Counted from the first letter of the stretch, positions 25,016 through 34,274 are shown. The stretch: 47,203 nt of DNA from Clostridium sp. CAG:221 (GCA_000435835.1 FR883392.1:12906-60108); one strand, 5' to 3'. Numbers and translations are program-made. The notes: a model not told the origin generated them from the letters alone.

Positions 25016-27841
25016 TTATCTTAATAACTTTTTAAGATATTTTCCAGTGTATGAATCTTCTACTTTCACTATTTCTTCTGGCTTCCCTTTAGCCACTATA
25101 GTACCACCTTTATCTCCACCTTCTGGTCCTAAATCTATAATATAATCTGCACATTTTATCATATCTAAATTATGTTCAATAACTACTACAGTATTACCTG
25201 CATCCACAAGTCTTTGAACAATCTGTACTAGTCTATTTACATCATCTACATGAAGTCCAGTAGTTGGTTCATCTAAGATATATAATGTCTTTCCTGTGCT
25301 TCTCTTAGATAATTCATAAGCAAGCTTTATTCTTTGAGCTTCTCCACCTGATAATTGTGTTGATGGCTGACCTAATCTAATATATCCTAAACCAACATCA
25401 TATAATGTCTGAATTTTATTTTTGATTCTTGGAATATTTTCAAAGAATTCTAAGGCTTCCTCTACAGTCATATTTAATATATCATCTATATTCTTACCTT
25501 TATATTTAACTTCTAAAGTTTCCCTGTTATATCTTTTTCCTTTACATACTTCACATGGAACATAAACATCAGATAAGAATTGCATTTCTATTTTGATGAT
25601 TCCATCACCAGCACAAGCCTCACATCTTCCACCTTTTATATTAAAGCTGAATCTTCCTGGCTTATACCCTCTCATTTTAGCTTCTGTTGTTTGAGCAAAT
25701 AATTCCCTGATAATATCGAAAGTTCCTGTATATGTTGCAGGATTTGATCTTGGTGTTCTTCCAATTGGACTTTGATCTATATCAATAATCTTATCTATAT
25801 TTTCATAACCTAATATTTCCTTATGAGCTCCAACTGGATTCTTGCTTTTATTCACAAGTTTATTTAATCCCTTATAAAGTATTTGATTAATTAAGGTACT
25901 CTTTCCTGAACCAGATACACCAGTAACCATTGTTAATGTTCCTAGCGGAATATCTACATTAACATTCTTAAGGTTATTTTCTTTTGCACCTTTTATCTTA
26001 ATAAACTTACCATTACCTTTTCTTCTTTCAGCTGGTAGTTCAACCTTTTTTTCACCAGTTAGATATTGACCAGTTATGGATTCCTTACAAGCCATTATTT
26101 CTTCCACTGGCCCTGCTGCTATTATCTGTCCACCATGTTCACCTGCTCTTGGACCTATATCTACGATAAAGTCGGCTTCTCTCATAGTATCTTCGTCATG
26201 TTCAACTACTATAACTGTATTTCCTACATCTCTTAAATTTTTAAGAGTTTGAATCAACTTGTCATTATCTCTTTGATGAAGACCTATACTTGGCTCATCT
26301 AGTATATATAGCACTCCCATAAGTGCTGAACCAATTTGTGTTGCCAATCTAATTCTTTGAGATTCTCCTCCTGATAGTGTTCCTGAATTTCTTGAAAGAT
26401 TAAGATAATCAAGTCCAACATTAACAAGGAATTCTAATCTATTCTTTATCTCCTTAATGATTTGATCACTAATCATCCTATCCTTTTCAGAGAACTCTAA
26501 AGAGTTTACAAACTCTAATTCATCTTTAATGGACATCTTTGTAAAGTCATAAATGTTTATGCCTCCAACAGCTACTGCTAATGCTTCCTTTTTAAGACGT
26601 GCTCCTTTACATTTTGGACAATAACTATCACTCATATATTGCTCTATTTCAGCTTTAATAACATCAGAATTAGTTTCCCTATATCTTCTATCTAATGTAT
26701 TTATTTCACCATCATAAGCATATCTATAAGTGTTTAGGGAACCATCTTTTTTATATTTAACATTCAAAGTCTTGCCTTGTGTTCCATATAACAAAAGATC
26801 TAGCTCTTCTTTTGAAAATTCCTTAATAGGTTTATTTAAATCAAGATCATATTCTGCACTTAATGCTTTTAATATGGCAAAAGTCCATGAATCTTCTTTT
26901 AATCTTCCTTCCCCCCAAGTTGCTATTGCACCTTCCATGATGCTTAAGCTTTTATCAGGAATAATTAGGTCTGGATCAAACTCCATTAATGTTCCAAGTC
27001 CATCACATTTCTCGCATTTTCCCCATGGTGAGTTAAATGAAAATAATCTAGGTGCTAATTCATCTATGCTTATACCACAATCAGGACAAGCAAAATGTTC
27101 GCTGAACAGGATATCTTCCTGTCCTACTACATTTATGATAACTAATCCTTCAGCCATTTTTAAAGCAGTTTCGATAGATTCAGCTAATCTGCTTTCTATG
27201 CCTTCTTTAATAACAAGTCTATCTACAACTGCTTCTATATTATGCTTAATATTTTTTTCTAAACTGATTTCCTCTTCAGCTATTTCATAAATTTCGCCAT
27301 CTATCCTTACTCTAACAAAGCCTTGCTTTCTTATATTTTCAAGGACCTTTTCATGCATACCTTTTTTTCCTCTAATCACTGGCGCTAAAACTTGAACCTT
27401 AGTTCTTTCCCCAAGTTTCATGACATTATCCACAATTTGATCCACAGATTGCTGAGTAATTTCCTTACCACACTTTGGACAATGTGGAATACCTACTCTA
27501 GCATATAATAATCTTAAATAATCATATATTTCTGTTATTGTTCCAACAGTTGATCTTGGATTTTTGCTTGTGGTTTTTTGATCTATTGAAATTGCTGGTG
27601 ATAATCCTTCTATATTATCAACATCTGGTTTATTCATTTGCCCTAAGAATTGTCTTGCATATGATGATAAGGACTCTACATATCTTCTTTGTCCTTCTGC
27701 ATATAAAGTATCAAATGCTAAAGATGACTTTCCTGAACCAGAAAGCCCTGTAAAAACTATTAGCTTATCTCTTGGTATCTCCAATGAAACATTCTTCAAA
27801 TTATGTACTCTTGCACCTTTTACTACGATTTTATCTTTCAT
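25016..27841 (-). CDS. uvrA: UvrABC excinuclease subunit A
   Basis: A 941-residue damage-recognition ATPase. Two ABC modules: first Walker A TGLSGSGKSSLAFDTLYAEG (about 32) with signature NSGTLSGGESQRIRLA and ILDEPSIGLHQRD; second Walker A TGVSGSGKSTLINQI (about 635) with STQLSGGEAQRIKLA and LDEPTTGLHVDD. Zinc-binding CxxC pairs include CPKCG, CPDCG, CEKC, CPKC and CEACAGDG. The ATG at 27841 is chosen over the GTG at 27850, which overlaps the RBS GAGGTGG. Length is typical. A LexA-box-like site lies about 90 bp upstream. In related genomes uvrB and uvrA are usually adjacent; here 8.7 kb of other genes separate them. Confidence 0.97.
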   Translation of the reverse strand: MKDKIVVKGARVHNLKNVSLEIPRDKLIVFTGLSGSGKSSLAFDTLYAEGQRRYVESLSSYARQFLGQMNKPDVDNIEGLSPAISIDQKTTSKNPRSTVGTITEIYDYLRLLYARVGIPHCPKCGKEITQQSVDQIVDNVMKLGERTKVQVLAPVIRGKKGMHEKVLENIRKQGFVRVRIDGEIYEIAEEEISLEKNIKHNIEAVVDRLVIKEGIESRLAESIETALKMAEGLVIINVVGQEDILFSEHFACPDCGISIDELAPRLFSFNSPWGKCEKCDGLGTLMEFDPDLIIPDKSLSIMEGAIATWGEGRLKEDSWTFAILKALSAEYDLDLNKPIKEFSKEELDLLLYGTQGKTLNVKYKKDGSLNTYRYAYDGEINTLDRRYRETNSDVIKAEIEQYMSDSYCPKCKGARLKKEALAVAVGGINIYDFTKMSIKDELEFVNSLEFSEKDRMISDQIIKEIKNRLEFLVNVGLDYLNLSRNSGTLSGGESQRIRLATQIGSALMGVLYILDEPSIGLHQRDNDKLIQTLKNLRDVGNTVIVVEHDEDTMREADFIVDIGPRAGEHGGQIIAAGPVEEIMACKESITGQYLTGEKKVELPAERRKGNGKFIKIKGAKENNLKNVNVDIPLGTLTMVTGVSGSGKSTLINQILYKGLNKLVNKSKNPVGAHKEILGYENIDKIIDIDQSPIGRTPRSNPATYTGTFDIIRELFAQTTEAKMRGYKPGRFSFNIKGGRCEACAGDGIIKIEMQFLSDVYVPCEVCKGKRYNRETLEVKYKGKNIDDILNMTVEEALEFFENIPRIKNKIQTLYDVGLGYIRLGQPSTQLSGGEAQRIKLAYELSKRSTGKTLYILDEPTTGLHVDDVNRLVQIVQRLVDAGNTVVVIEHNLDMIKCADYIIDLGPEGGDKGGTIVAKGKPEEIVKVEDSYTGKYLKKLLR

Positions 27842-27930
27842 AAAGTCCACCTCTTCCCTTATTTATCGCCATTCATTTTATAGAAATTATTTCTTTTATT
27901 ATTTTTATCATATTATTCTACATTTAATCT

Positions 27931-27944
27931 CGAACAGACATTCT
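27931..27944 (-). promoter_or_regulatory. possible LexA (SOS) box upstream of uvrA
   Basis: CGAACAGACATTCT on the plus strand matches the Firmicute LexA pattern CGAAC-N4-GTTCG with one perfect half and a degraded second half. Its position upstream of uvrA is where an SOS operator is expected. The two mismatches keep confidence moderate. Confidence 0.4.
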
Positions 27945-28075
27945 TTATTACTATTTTAGAGTTGTTATTTTTTATTGTCAATTACATTTATTTTTGCATA
28001 ATTAATTGGCAATATTTATGCATTGAATTATTACTTTATATTTGATAGCATATTTATCCAGGAGGGAAAATTAAT

Positions 28076-28210
28076 ATGTATTTATGTAAAGACTGTAATT
28101 CTGAATTGACTTTTAGATTAGTAATTGATGATACAGAAGATACTAAAAGAAAAAAATTATATCTATGTGAAAAATGTGGAATATATCACTTTATAAGTGA
28201 TGAAGAGTAA
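28076..28210 (+). CDS. small zinc-ribbon protein, 44 residues, unknown function
   Basis: A short plus-strand gene encoding a 44-residue protein that starts MYLCKDCNSELTF and has a second pair in LCEKCGIYHF, giving CxxC-x(24)-CxxC, a zinc-ribbon pattern. It ends in an acidic tail (SDEE). The ATG is preceded by a near-perfect AGGAGG. A terminator hairpin follows 50 nt later. It runs against the surrounding minus-strand genes and lies between uvrA and a toxin-antitoxin pair. I do not recognise the family; a metal-binding or nucleic-acid-contact role is only a guess. Confidence 0.75.
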   Translation: MYLCKDCNSELTFRLVIDDTEDTKRKKLYLCEKCGIYHFISDEE

Positions 28211-28260
28211 CTTTCTTTATTTAATATAGCCCTCTTATTTAAATATATTCTAATTTTATA

Positions 28261-28291
28261 AAAATAAGGTGTTATAAAAACACCTTATTTT
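28261..28291. terminator. bidirectional terminator between zinc-ribbon gene and mntA
   Basis: AAAATAAGGTGTT-ATAAA-AACACCTTATTTT is a perfect 13-bp stem with T-runs on both strands. It overlaps the last codons of the convergent nucleotidyltransferase gene. Confidence 0.88.
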
Positions 28292-28590
28292 CTTTCATAG
28301 ATAATTTTCCCTTCATTATCTATATGCTTTTTTAAGTTTTCATTTGTAATACAATTATATTGTAATATATCAAAAAAGTATGGTAATGGATAAACTTCAT
28401 TTAAATAATCATCTAACTTATATACTGTCCTTCTATCAATACCATCACCAATTATTGCAATATCTACATCTGATCCCTTTTTATAATTACCAATAGCTCT
28501 ACTACCAAAAACTATTGCCTTTTCTATTTCATTAAATTTCTTCATGGCCTTTACTATATATTCTATATCTCTTTCAATTAACCCAAACAT
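28285..28590 (-). CDS. MntA-type minimal nucleotidyltransferase (antitoxin)
   Basis: A 101-residue MNT-fold protein. GS at 29-30 and DVD at 41-43 give exactly GS-x10-DxD, the MntA active-site pattern: the serine contacts the nucleotide and the aspartates hold Mg. It starts 2 nt after the stop of its HEPN partner, with AAGGAG in the partner's last codons as RBS. In characterised type VII systems MntA neutralises HepT by adding AMP groups to a HepT tyrosine. It could instead belong to the less-studied HI0073/HI0074 group, which shares this fold. Confidence 0.82.
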   Translation of the reverse strand: MFGLIERDIEYIVKAMKKFNEIEKAIVFGSRAIGNYKKGSDVDIAIIGDGIDRRTVYKLDDYLNEVYPLPYFFDILQYNCITNENLKKHIDNEGKIIYERK

Positions 28591-28592
28591 AT

Positions 28593-28994
28593 TTATAGCT
28601 CCTTAGATAACTTTTCATACATTTTGTCCAACTCTGGTAAATACATAGTTATTATCTCATTTGTCATCTTATTAGCAAGTTCTTCATCATATGTATGTGT
28701 TGTTAAATTTCTATTTGATAATGCATCCATCCAAATATGTCCATTATCAATTAAACCTATTTGGAACGCTTGCTTAACAGTTTCTCTGGGACTTTTAACT
28801 AAATACTCCTGCGCTTCTAAATAATCTTTTAATACCTTCCACGCCAATTCAAAAGTCATTTCAAAAAATTGAATTATACCAGCTCTTTCAAGCTCAGTTG
28901 TAATTGGTTGCTTAGCATATTTATTTAATAATTTATATGATTTATCAAAATTCTCAAATCTTTGTTTCCATCTAATATCCTTTAAATTATCCAT
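28593..28994 (-). CDS. HepT-like HEPN toxin (HI0074 family nucleotidyltransferase substrate-binding protein)
   Basis: A 133-residue, mainly helical protein of the HEPN superfamily. Residues 95-102 read RNLTTHTY, which fits R-x4-H-x-Y, the HepT motif combining the RNase arginine and histidine with the tyrosine that MntA AMPylates. FFEMTFELAWKVLKDYL (about 43-59) is the hallmark of the HI0074 subgroup. Encoded directly upstream of, and in operon with, the MNT partner, the usual toxin-antitoxin order hepT-mntA. Function as an RNase toxin is inferred from motif and pairing. Confidence 0.82.
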   Translation of the reverse strand: MDNLKDIRWKQRFENFDKSYKLLNKYAKQPITTELERAGIIQFFEMTFELAWKVLKDYLEAQEYLVKSPRETVKQAFQIGLIDNGHIWMDALSNRNLTTHTYDEELANKMTNEIITMYLPELDKMYEKLSKEL

Positions 28995-29081
28995 AACTCA
29001 CCTCTATATTAATTTTTAACATATCTTCATAATTATATTCTATTATAAAACAAAAGTAGATAAACTTTTAATTTTACATTT

Positions 29082-29975
29082 TTAATTTCTTATATTCCAA
29101 GTTATACTTATAACTAATTTTCCATCCTCCGATTTAGCCTTTATTTCATGTCCAAGCTGTGTTACAAGACTTCTTGTTATGGAAAGTCCTAAGCCAGTAT
29201 TCCTATCACTTCTTGATTTATCAGCTGTATAAAATCTTTCAAATATCTTTTCCACATCTTCTTCACTTAAATCAGATGCTCCATTAATAAATTCTGTCAC
29301 TATTTTATTGCCATCTTCCTTTAAGGTAATCTTCACAAAGCTTTCACCATGCTTAAGGACGTTATTTATTAAATTAGCAAATATTCTGTTTACAGCATTT
29401 TCATCAGCAATAATATCTCTAACTTTTTCATCAATTTCAATTATAGGATCAATACCATTTTCCATAAAATCATTATAAAAAGAAGCTATATTTTCACATA
29501 ATAAAGCACTTAAATTTATCTTCTTATAATTAAACTTATATTCATTTCCTTCTATCCTTGAAAGTTCATAGAAACTGCTAATCAGTGTCTGCAAGTATTT
29601 TGTCCTGCTTTCAATGATATCCATATATTCTTCTTTTTCTTTTTCAGTGATCCTAGGTGACCTTACTAACTGCATATATCCCATTATGGAAGTAAGAGGC
29701 GTCCTTAAATCATGAGACATGTTAGATATACTTGCCCTTAAATCCTCTTCAACCTTCTTCTTTTCAGAATTTACCTTTTGTCTGCCATCATATAAAAGAT
29801 TTATTCTACTTACCAATCTATCTAAATCCTTATCAGAAGTACCAGTCCTTATATTTACATAATCATCTAAATGATTATCTATTTGTTTAACTATACTTTT
29901 AAACTCCCTTTTATAACCTGCTATAACCATAATAAGCACAATAATTATAATTATAGCTATAATATTAAAAACCAT
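29082..29975 (-). CDS. sensor histidine kinase of a BcrAB/lantibiotic-type two-component system
   Basis: A 297-residue kinase with one N-terminal transmembrane helix (about 1-21) and almost no extracellular part. It has a HisKA dimerisation helix with SNMSHDLRTPLTSIMGYM (phospho-acceptor His about 91) and a HATPase domain (ANLINNVLKHGE, RFYTADKSRSDRNTGLGLSI). The start at 29975 is chosen over 30026 because TTAGGAGAAAAG precedes it. This architecture is seen in kinases that control antimicrobial-peptide exporters and sense through the transporter. It closes the ABC exporter operon (58-nt gap), while its probable response regulator lies 6 kb away at 35841. Confidence 0.92.
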   Translation of the reverse strand: MVFNIIAIIIIIVLIMVIAGYKREFKSIVKQIDNHLDDYVNIRTGTSDKDLDRLVSRINLLYDGRQKVNSEKKKVEEDLRASISNMSHDLRTPLTSIMGYMQLVRSPRITEKEKEEYMDIIESRTKYLQTLISSFYELSRIEGNEYKFNYKKINLSALLCENIASFYNDFMENGIDPIIEIDEKVRDIIADENAVNRIFANLINNVLKHGESFVKITLKEDGNKIVTEFINGASDLSEEDVEKIFERFYTADKSRSDRNTGLGLSITRSLVTQLGHEIKAKSEDGKLVISITWNIRN

Positions 29976-30033
29976 TTCTTTTCTCCTAATTAATCTAAAT
30001 ATGGGATGTATATTCATACACCCCATATTTATT

Positions 30034-31665
30034 CTATAACATCTTAAATTGTTTTACACCCTTTGTCATTAATATATTCCAAGCTATAAAAGCTACAGCT
30101 AAGAAGATTATTGCTAGAAAACTTAAGAACATTAATATATTTTCTACTTTCAATAATAAGAAGACCGCTATTGGTAATGCAATAGAAGCAAAAGTTACAA
30201 CTATACCTATAAATACTGCTGCACTTTGCTTAACAACTACCGTTGGATTTGACCAGTCTAGCTTTGGAAAATATACATTAATCAATAATCCTAACACAGC
30301 ATTTAAAACTGAAAATACTATGGCTATTATTATATTTAACATTAAATATATAACATGAAACTTTAATGCCACATAAAATATTATATTACTTAAAATAGCT
30401 GCTGGAATTGTTAATATTAAATTACTGATTATCTTGGCTTTAAATATTTCCTTTTCACTTACTGGCAATGTTTTTTTAATCCATAAATTTGTTCCCTCTA
30501 AGGATATACTAGACATTGTAGTACATGTTAAACCTATACCAAAGATAGTAATAATTAATGTACCACAAGCAATTAAAGCACTTAATTTTTCAGCTTCTAA
30601 CATTGTACTTATCTCAGGAACTACTAAAATTGATGTAATAAATTCACTACCTTTAAATAATGAAAGTACTGCCACCCCTAAAACTATTAACATACCTACA
30701 ATTGTATTCATAACATAAATACGTATTGAAAAATATAACCTTAGTTCACCTTTAGTTAATGCTGATAACTGACTGCTTGTTTTTAGCTGACCTAATTTAT
30801 AATTTGATTTTCTATAGTTTTCACCTAATATTTTATTTATCTTACTAAAAATTCTACTGAATACAGCAATAAATATACTAAATGGAATAATTGAAACTGC
30901 AATAAATTTAACCAATGACACTAAATTGAAATCAACCATTGCCTCTGCTAAATATTGTGCTGGTGGATATACCTTGCCAAAACCTTCTACTATGGATTCA
31001 CTATTTAGCATAAAATAATTAATAATATCATTCATTCTTATGGAAGCATATAAAATTAACATCACTGCTGATAAACCAATGATTATAGACATGGCATTTT
31101 TGTGCTTAAACTTAGATGAAATATAATATATTATCATTGCAATAATTGATGCTAACACCACTGGAATCATAGGAATAAAGATTAAACCTATAAGCATCAC
31201 TAAAAAGAATGTCCAGCTAGTATTTCCACTGATTATGAAATAAACTATTGATACTGGAACGATAATTAATGATGTAAATATATAATTTATAATCATCATT
31301 TCCATTAGCTTACTACATAAAACAGTACTGCTTTTTATTGGCAAAGAACTTAACAATTCATAATCTTTTGCTGAAAATAATACGCCTGGTGCTTTATAAA
31401 TATAAGTAAACACTATTATTACAGAACTAATAATTACTGCAAATAATAATAGTAATTGTAGTTGTCCCATGGGCTTTAATACCTCTGCTAATCCATAACT
31501 ATAAGTACTTGACATCAATACAAGAGTAAGACCAATAAAAACAACCATAAAAGATGTAAATATTAACTTCTTCTTTTCTTTGCCTTCCTTTATATTTTTA
31601 GATAAGCTATTGATACCTGTGGTATTATAAAAAGCTACCTTTAATAAAGATGCTAAATTACTCAT
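30034..31665 (-). CDS. ABC exporter permease, large ABC-2-like type
   Basis: A 543-residue membrane protein with about 12 hydrophobic segments and few charged loops. SAKDYELLSSLPIKSSTVLCSKL (residues about 98-120; key part ELLSSLPI) and the mirrored WIKKTLPVSEKEIFKAKI at about 400 are typical of two-module putative ABC-2 exporters in Clostridia. Its start overlaps the upstream ATPase gene by 8 nt (translational coupling), so the two make one transporter. The substrate is unknown; neighbours point to peptide antibiotic resistance. Confidence 0.87.
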   Translation of the reverse strand: MSNLASLLKVAFYNTTGINSLSKNIKEGKEKKKLIFTSFMVVFIGLTLVLMSSTYSYGLAEVLKPMGQLQLLLLFAVIISSVIIVFTYIYKAPGVLFSAKDYELLSSLPIKSSTVLCSKLMEMMIINYIFTSLIIVPVSIVYFIISGNTSWTFFLVMLIGLIFIPMIPVVLASIIAMIIYYISSKFKHKNAMSIIIGLSAVMLILYASIRMNDIINYFMLNSESIVEGFGKVYPPAQYLAEAMVDFNLVSLVKFIAVSIIPFSIFIAVFSRIFSKINKILGENYRKSNYKLGQLKTSSQLSALTKGELRLYFSIRIYVMNTIVGMLIVLGVAVLSLFKGSEFITSILVVPEISTMLEAEKLSALIACGTLIITIFGIGLTCTTMSSISLEGTNLWIKKTLPVSEKEIFKAKIISNLILTIPAAILSNIIFYVALKFHVIYLMLNIIIAIVFSVLNAVLGLLINVYFPKLDWSNPTVVVKQSAAVFIGIVVTFASIALPIAVFLLLKVENILMFLSFLAIIFLAVAFIAWNILMTKGVKQFKML

Positions 31666-32371
31666 TATCTATCAACTCCAAAAATACATGCTCAAGTGAA
31701 CTATTACCCTTTACTTCTGCTGTCTTTCCTTCAGCAACTATATGACCGTTCTTGATTATGGCAACTCTATCACAAAGCTTCTCAACTACTTCAAGAACGT
31801 GACTGGAGAAAAATATGGCACTGCCTTCATTACATATTTCTCTCATTATTTCCTTCAAGGTATAGGCTGCTTTAGGATCTAGCCCTACAAAAGGCTCATC
31901 TAACACTAAAAGCTTTGGTTTATGAATAAGGGCTGAAATTACCACAAGCTTTTGTTTCATACCATGGGAATAAGAAGAAATTAAATCACCTAGATAAGGT
32001 GTAAGTTCAAATCTATCACCATAAAGTCTTATAAGTTCTTCCCTTTGCTCCTTGCTCACCTTATATATGTCGGCAATAAAATTCAAATATTGTATTCCAG
32101 TCAAAGCTTCATATATATCTGGATTGTCTGGTATATATGCCATAACCTTCTTACATTCTAAAGGCTCATCTTTAATGGACATATTATCGATTAGTATATC
32201 TCCCTGTTGAAAATCAAGTATACCTACTATAGATTTTATTGTGGTTGTCTTACCTGCTCCATTATGGCCAACAAAGCCATATATTTCACCATTATTTACT
32301 TTTAATGATATATCTTCAACAACATTTTTTCCTTTGCTATAGCTTTTTGAAAAATTTCTTATTTCTAACAT
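31658..32371 (-). CDS. ABC transporter ATP-binding protein (second exporter)
   Basis: A 237-residue ABC ATPase: Walker A GHNGAGKTTTIKS (about 35), signature SYSHGMKQKLV (about 133; SHGMK replaces LSGGQ) and Walker B LLVLDEPFVGLDP with the catalytic glutamate (about 155). FFSSHVLEVVEKLCDRV contains the switch histidine. This is the DRA/BcrA-like class of exporters. RBS CTGGAGGG precedes the ATG. It lies 16 nt after the BcrB-like permease and overlaps the large permease gene. Confidence 0.93.
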   Translation of the reverse strand: MLEIRNFSKSYSKGKNVVEDISLKVNNGEIYGFVGHNGAGKTTTIKSIVGILDFQQGDILIDNMSIKDEPLECKKVMAYIPDNPDIYEALTGIQYLNFIADIYKVSKEQREELIRLYGDRFELTPYLGDLISSYSHGMKQKLVVISALIHKPKLLVLDEPFVGLDPKAAYTLKEIMREICNEGSAIFFSSHVLEVVEKLCDRVAIIKNGHIVAEGKTAEVKGNSSLEHVFLELIDNE

Positions 32372-32387
32372 CTTAATAACCCTCCAG

Positions 32388-33260
32388 TTATTTTATATCT
32401 TGACCTCTAAATATAGTTATACCAGCTACCAGTGCAATAGCCATGGTAACTACACCTATTACCATGCTTCTAATAACATCCTGTAAACTTGCTTTAATTG
32501 CTGTAACTAATGCACTGTTATAAAATAATGATAACTCATATATCTTATCAAACCAATCATAAACACCATATAAGAAGCTAGCCATTGTTGGTAATAATAT
32601 AAATAACGCCACTGATATACCTATGGTTGCCCCATTGCTTTTTACTAAAGATGATATAACCATTATTATTGCCGCCACTGCACCAAAAACTATCACTGCT
32701 CCTAAAAAAGTCTCAACCATATGAATCAATTGTGTAAATTTAAACTGCTCTCCCCAACCCTTTGTAATGATGACTCCTAAAGTAGTAACCCCTGTCATTA
32801 TTGCCATAATAATGGCTGAGCCTGCAATTATATTAATAAACTTAGCTATATAGAAGCTTGTTCTATTTTTACCATAAGCTAAAGTATTTTTTATAGTTCC
32901 CTCTGAATATTCCTTAGCTACCATTGTTCCCACAAGAACTGCAATAAGTATTTCCATTATACCTGAACCAAAAGAAGCGTGAAATGCTTCTACAGCAGTT
33001 ATGTTAAAGGGATCTTTTGCTCCATTAGTATGAAATCCTAGGCTTCCTGGTGAAATTATTTCATCAGAATCATTATTAATCAAAGACTCCATTTGCTCTT
33101 CTGAAACTTGTGTACCTAAAGATTTGCTTAAGAATTCCTCATTTATTACATTATTCATAACCACATTTAATAAACCTAATAATATTGCTACTATGCAAAG
33201 CACCTTAAAGCCCCTGCTTTTATACATCTTATAAAATTCAGCCCTTAACATTCTAAACAC
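32388..33260 (-). CDS. ABC-2 family permease (BcrB-like)
   Basis: A 290-residue membrane protein with about six transmembrane segments and a sizeable first loop (about 40-95). VAKEYSEGTIKNTLAYGKNRTSFYIAK (about residues 114-140; key part EYSEGTIKN) is the conserved element of ABC-2 permeases linked to bacitracin and lantibiotic self-protection. The GTG at 33260 overlaps the ATPase gene by 8 nt and has GGAGGTGA 6 nt upstream, so GTG is preferred over the ATG at 33251. It pairs with the ATPase encoded just before it. Confidence 0.9.
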   Translation of the reverse strand: MFRMLRAEFYKMYKSRGFKVLCIVAILLGLLNVVMNNVINEEFLSKSLGTQVSEEQMESLINNDSDEIISPGSLGFHTNGAKDPFNITAVEAFHASFGSGIMEILIAVLVGTMVAKEYSEGTIKNTLAYGKNRTSFYIAKFINIIAGSAIIMAIMTGVTTLGVIITKGWGEQFKFTQLIHMVETFLGAVIVFGAVAAIIMVISSLVKSNGATIGISVALFILLPTMASFLYGVYDWFDKIYELSLFYNSALVTAIKASLQDVIRSMVIGVVTMAIALVAGITIFRGQDIK

Positions 33261-34176
33261 TTACTTCACCTCCAACTCTGTCCATAAAATACTCTTCCAG
33301 CTTTTCTCCTTTTATATCTATCTTTTCAACTACTACGACACCTTTAGATAATTGCATATTAATAGCTCCTGTTTCATTTAAATGTGAAAATATTTTTATC
33401 TTGTTGTTTTCTAAAACTTCATAATCAGTTATACCAAATTGGCGTTCTAAAAGGATTACTGCCTTTTTTGCATCATCTACTTTTAAATCTATATATTGTC
33501 TACATTTCTGCGATAACTCTGATGAAGATATTTCCTCAATAAGCTTGCCATTAGCTATGATTCCATAAGTAGTGGCCATTTCTGAAAGCTCTCCTAATAT
33601 GTGGCTTGAAATTAATATGGTAATATCCTTTTCCTTATTTATCTTTTTTAATAATTCTCTTATTTCAATTATTCCCATTGGATCAAGTCCATTTATTGGT
33701 TCATCAAGAATTAAAAGCTTAGGATTTCCAAGTAGTGCATTGGCAATTCCAAGCCTCTGCCTCATACCTAGTGAAAAGTCTTTTACCTTCTTTTTACCTG
33801 TATCCTTTAAGCCAACTAAATTTAAAACCTCATCAATACATTCCTTTCCTGGTATATTCCTTACTAATCTAGATACTTCAAGATTTTCTCTAGCTGTCAT
33901 ATTTTTATAAAATGCTGGGCTTTCTATTAAGCTACCTATAAATTCTCTCCCCTTATTTAAAGCTTCTTCTCCACTTCCACCAAAAAGCTCTATTTCTCCA
34001 GAAGTCCTATGAGCAAGTCCTGTAATCATTCTTATTAAAGTAGTCTTACCAGCTCCATTTTGTCCGATAAATCCATATATATCACCTTTTCTTATGGTCA
34101 TACTAACATTATCAACAGCCATTTGATCTTTATATTTCTTACAAAGATTATAAGTTTTAAGTACTGCTTCCTTCAC
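33253..34176 (-). CDS. ABC transporter ATP-binding protein (BcrA-like)
   Basis: A 307-residue ABC ATPase: Walker A GQNGAGKTTLIRM (about 38), signature FSLGMRQRLGIA (about 138), Walker B LLILDEPINGLDP and switch ISSHILGELSEMA. About 85 C-terminal residues extend past the ATPase fold, as in BcrA proteins for bacitracin export and lantibiotic immunity. It starts at GTG 34176 after GGGAGG. First gene of a five-gene operon (ATPase, permease, ATPase, permease, kinase) preceded by three tandem 11-bp repeats. Substrate is inferred only by family. Confidence 0.93.
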   Translation of the reverse strand: MKEAVLKTYNLCKKYKDQMAVDNVSMTIRKGDIYGFIGQNGAGKTTLIRMITGLAHRTSGEIELFGGSGEEALNKGREFIGSLIESPAFYKNMTARENLEVSRLVRNIPGKECIDEVLNLVGLKDTGKKKVKDFSLGMRQRLGIANALLGNPKLLILDEPINGLDPMGIIEIRELLKKINKEKDITILISSHILGELSEMATTYGIIANGKLIEEISSSELSQKCRQYIDLKVDDAKKAVILLERQFGITDYEVLENNKIKIFSHLNETGAINMQLSKGVVVVEKIDIKGEKLEEYFMDRVGGEVSV

Positions 34177-34210
34177 CTTAATTTTCCTCCCTGTCCTTTT
34201 ATATATTTAC

Positions 34211-34264
34211 ATTCTATCTAGATACCTATAAGATAACTTAAAGAAAATATTAAGAAAGTATTAA
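34211..34264 (-). promoter_or_regulatory. three tandem 11-bp repeats and promoter of the ABC exporter operon
   Basis: On the minus strand TTAATACTTTC, TTAATATTTTC and TTTAAGTTATC follow each other without gaps (34264-34232). An 11-bp repeat places sites on one helix face, as OmpR-family regulators require. The last unit overlaps a weak -35 position, and TAGAAT (34216-34211) can serve as -10. The regulator encoded at 35841 is the natural candidate. This is inference. Confidence 0.45.
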
Positions 34265-34274
34265 GTTGGTTAGA

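Noticed and set aside
26730..27290. 186-residue plus-strand frame inside uvrA
   Set aside because: Antisense shadow of the highly conserved uvrA coding sequence.
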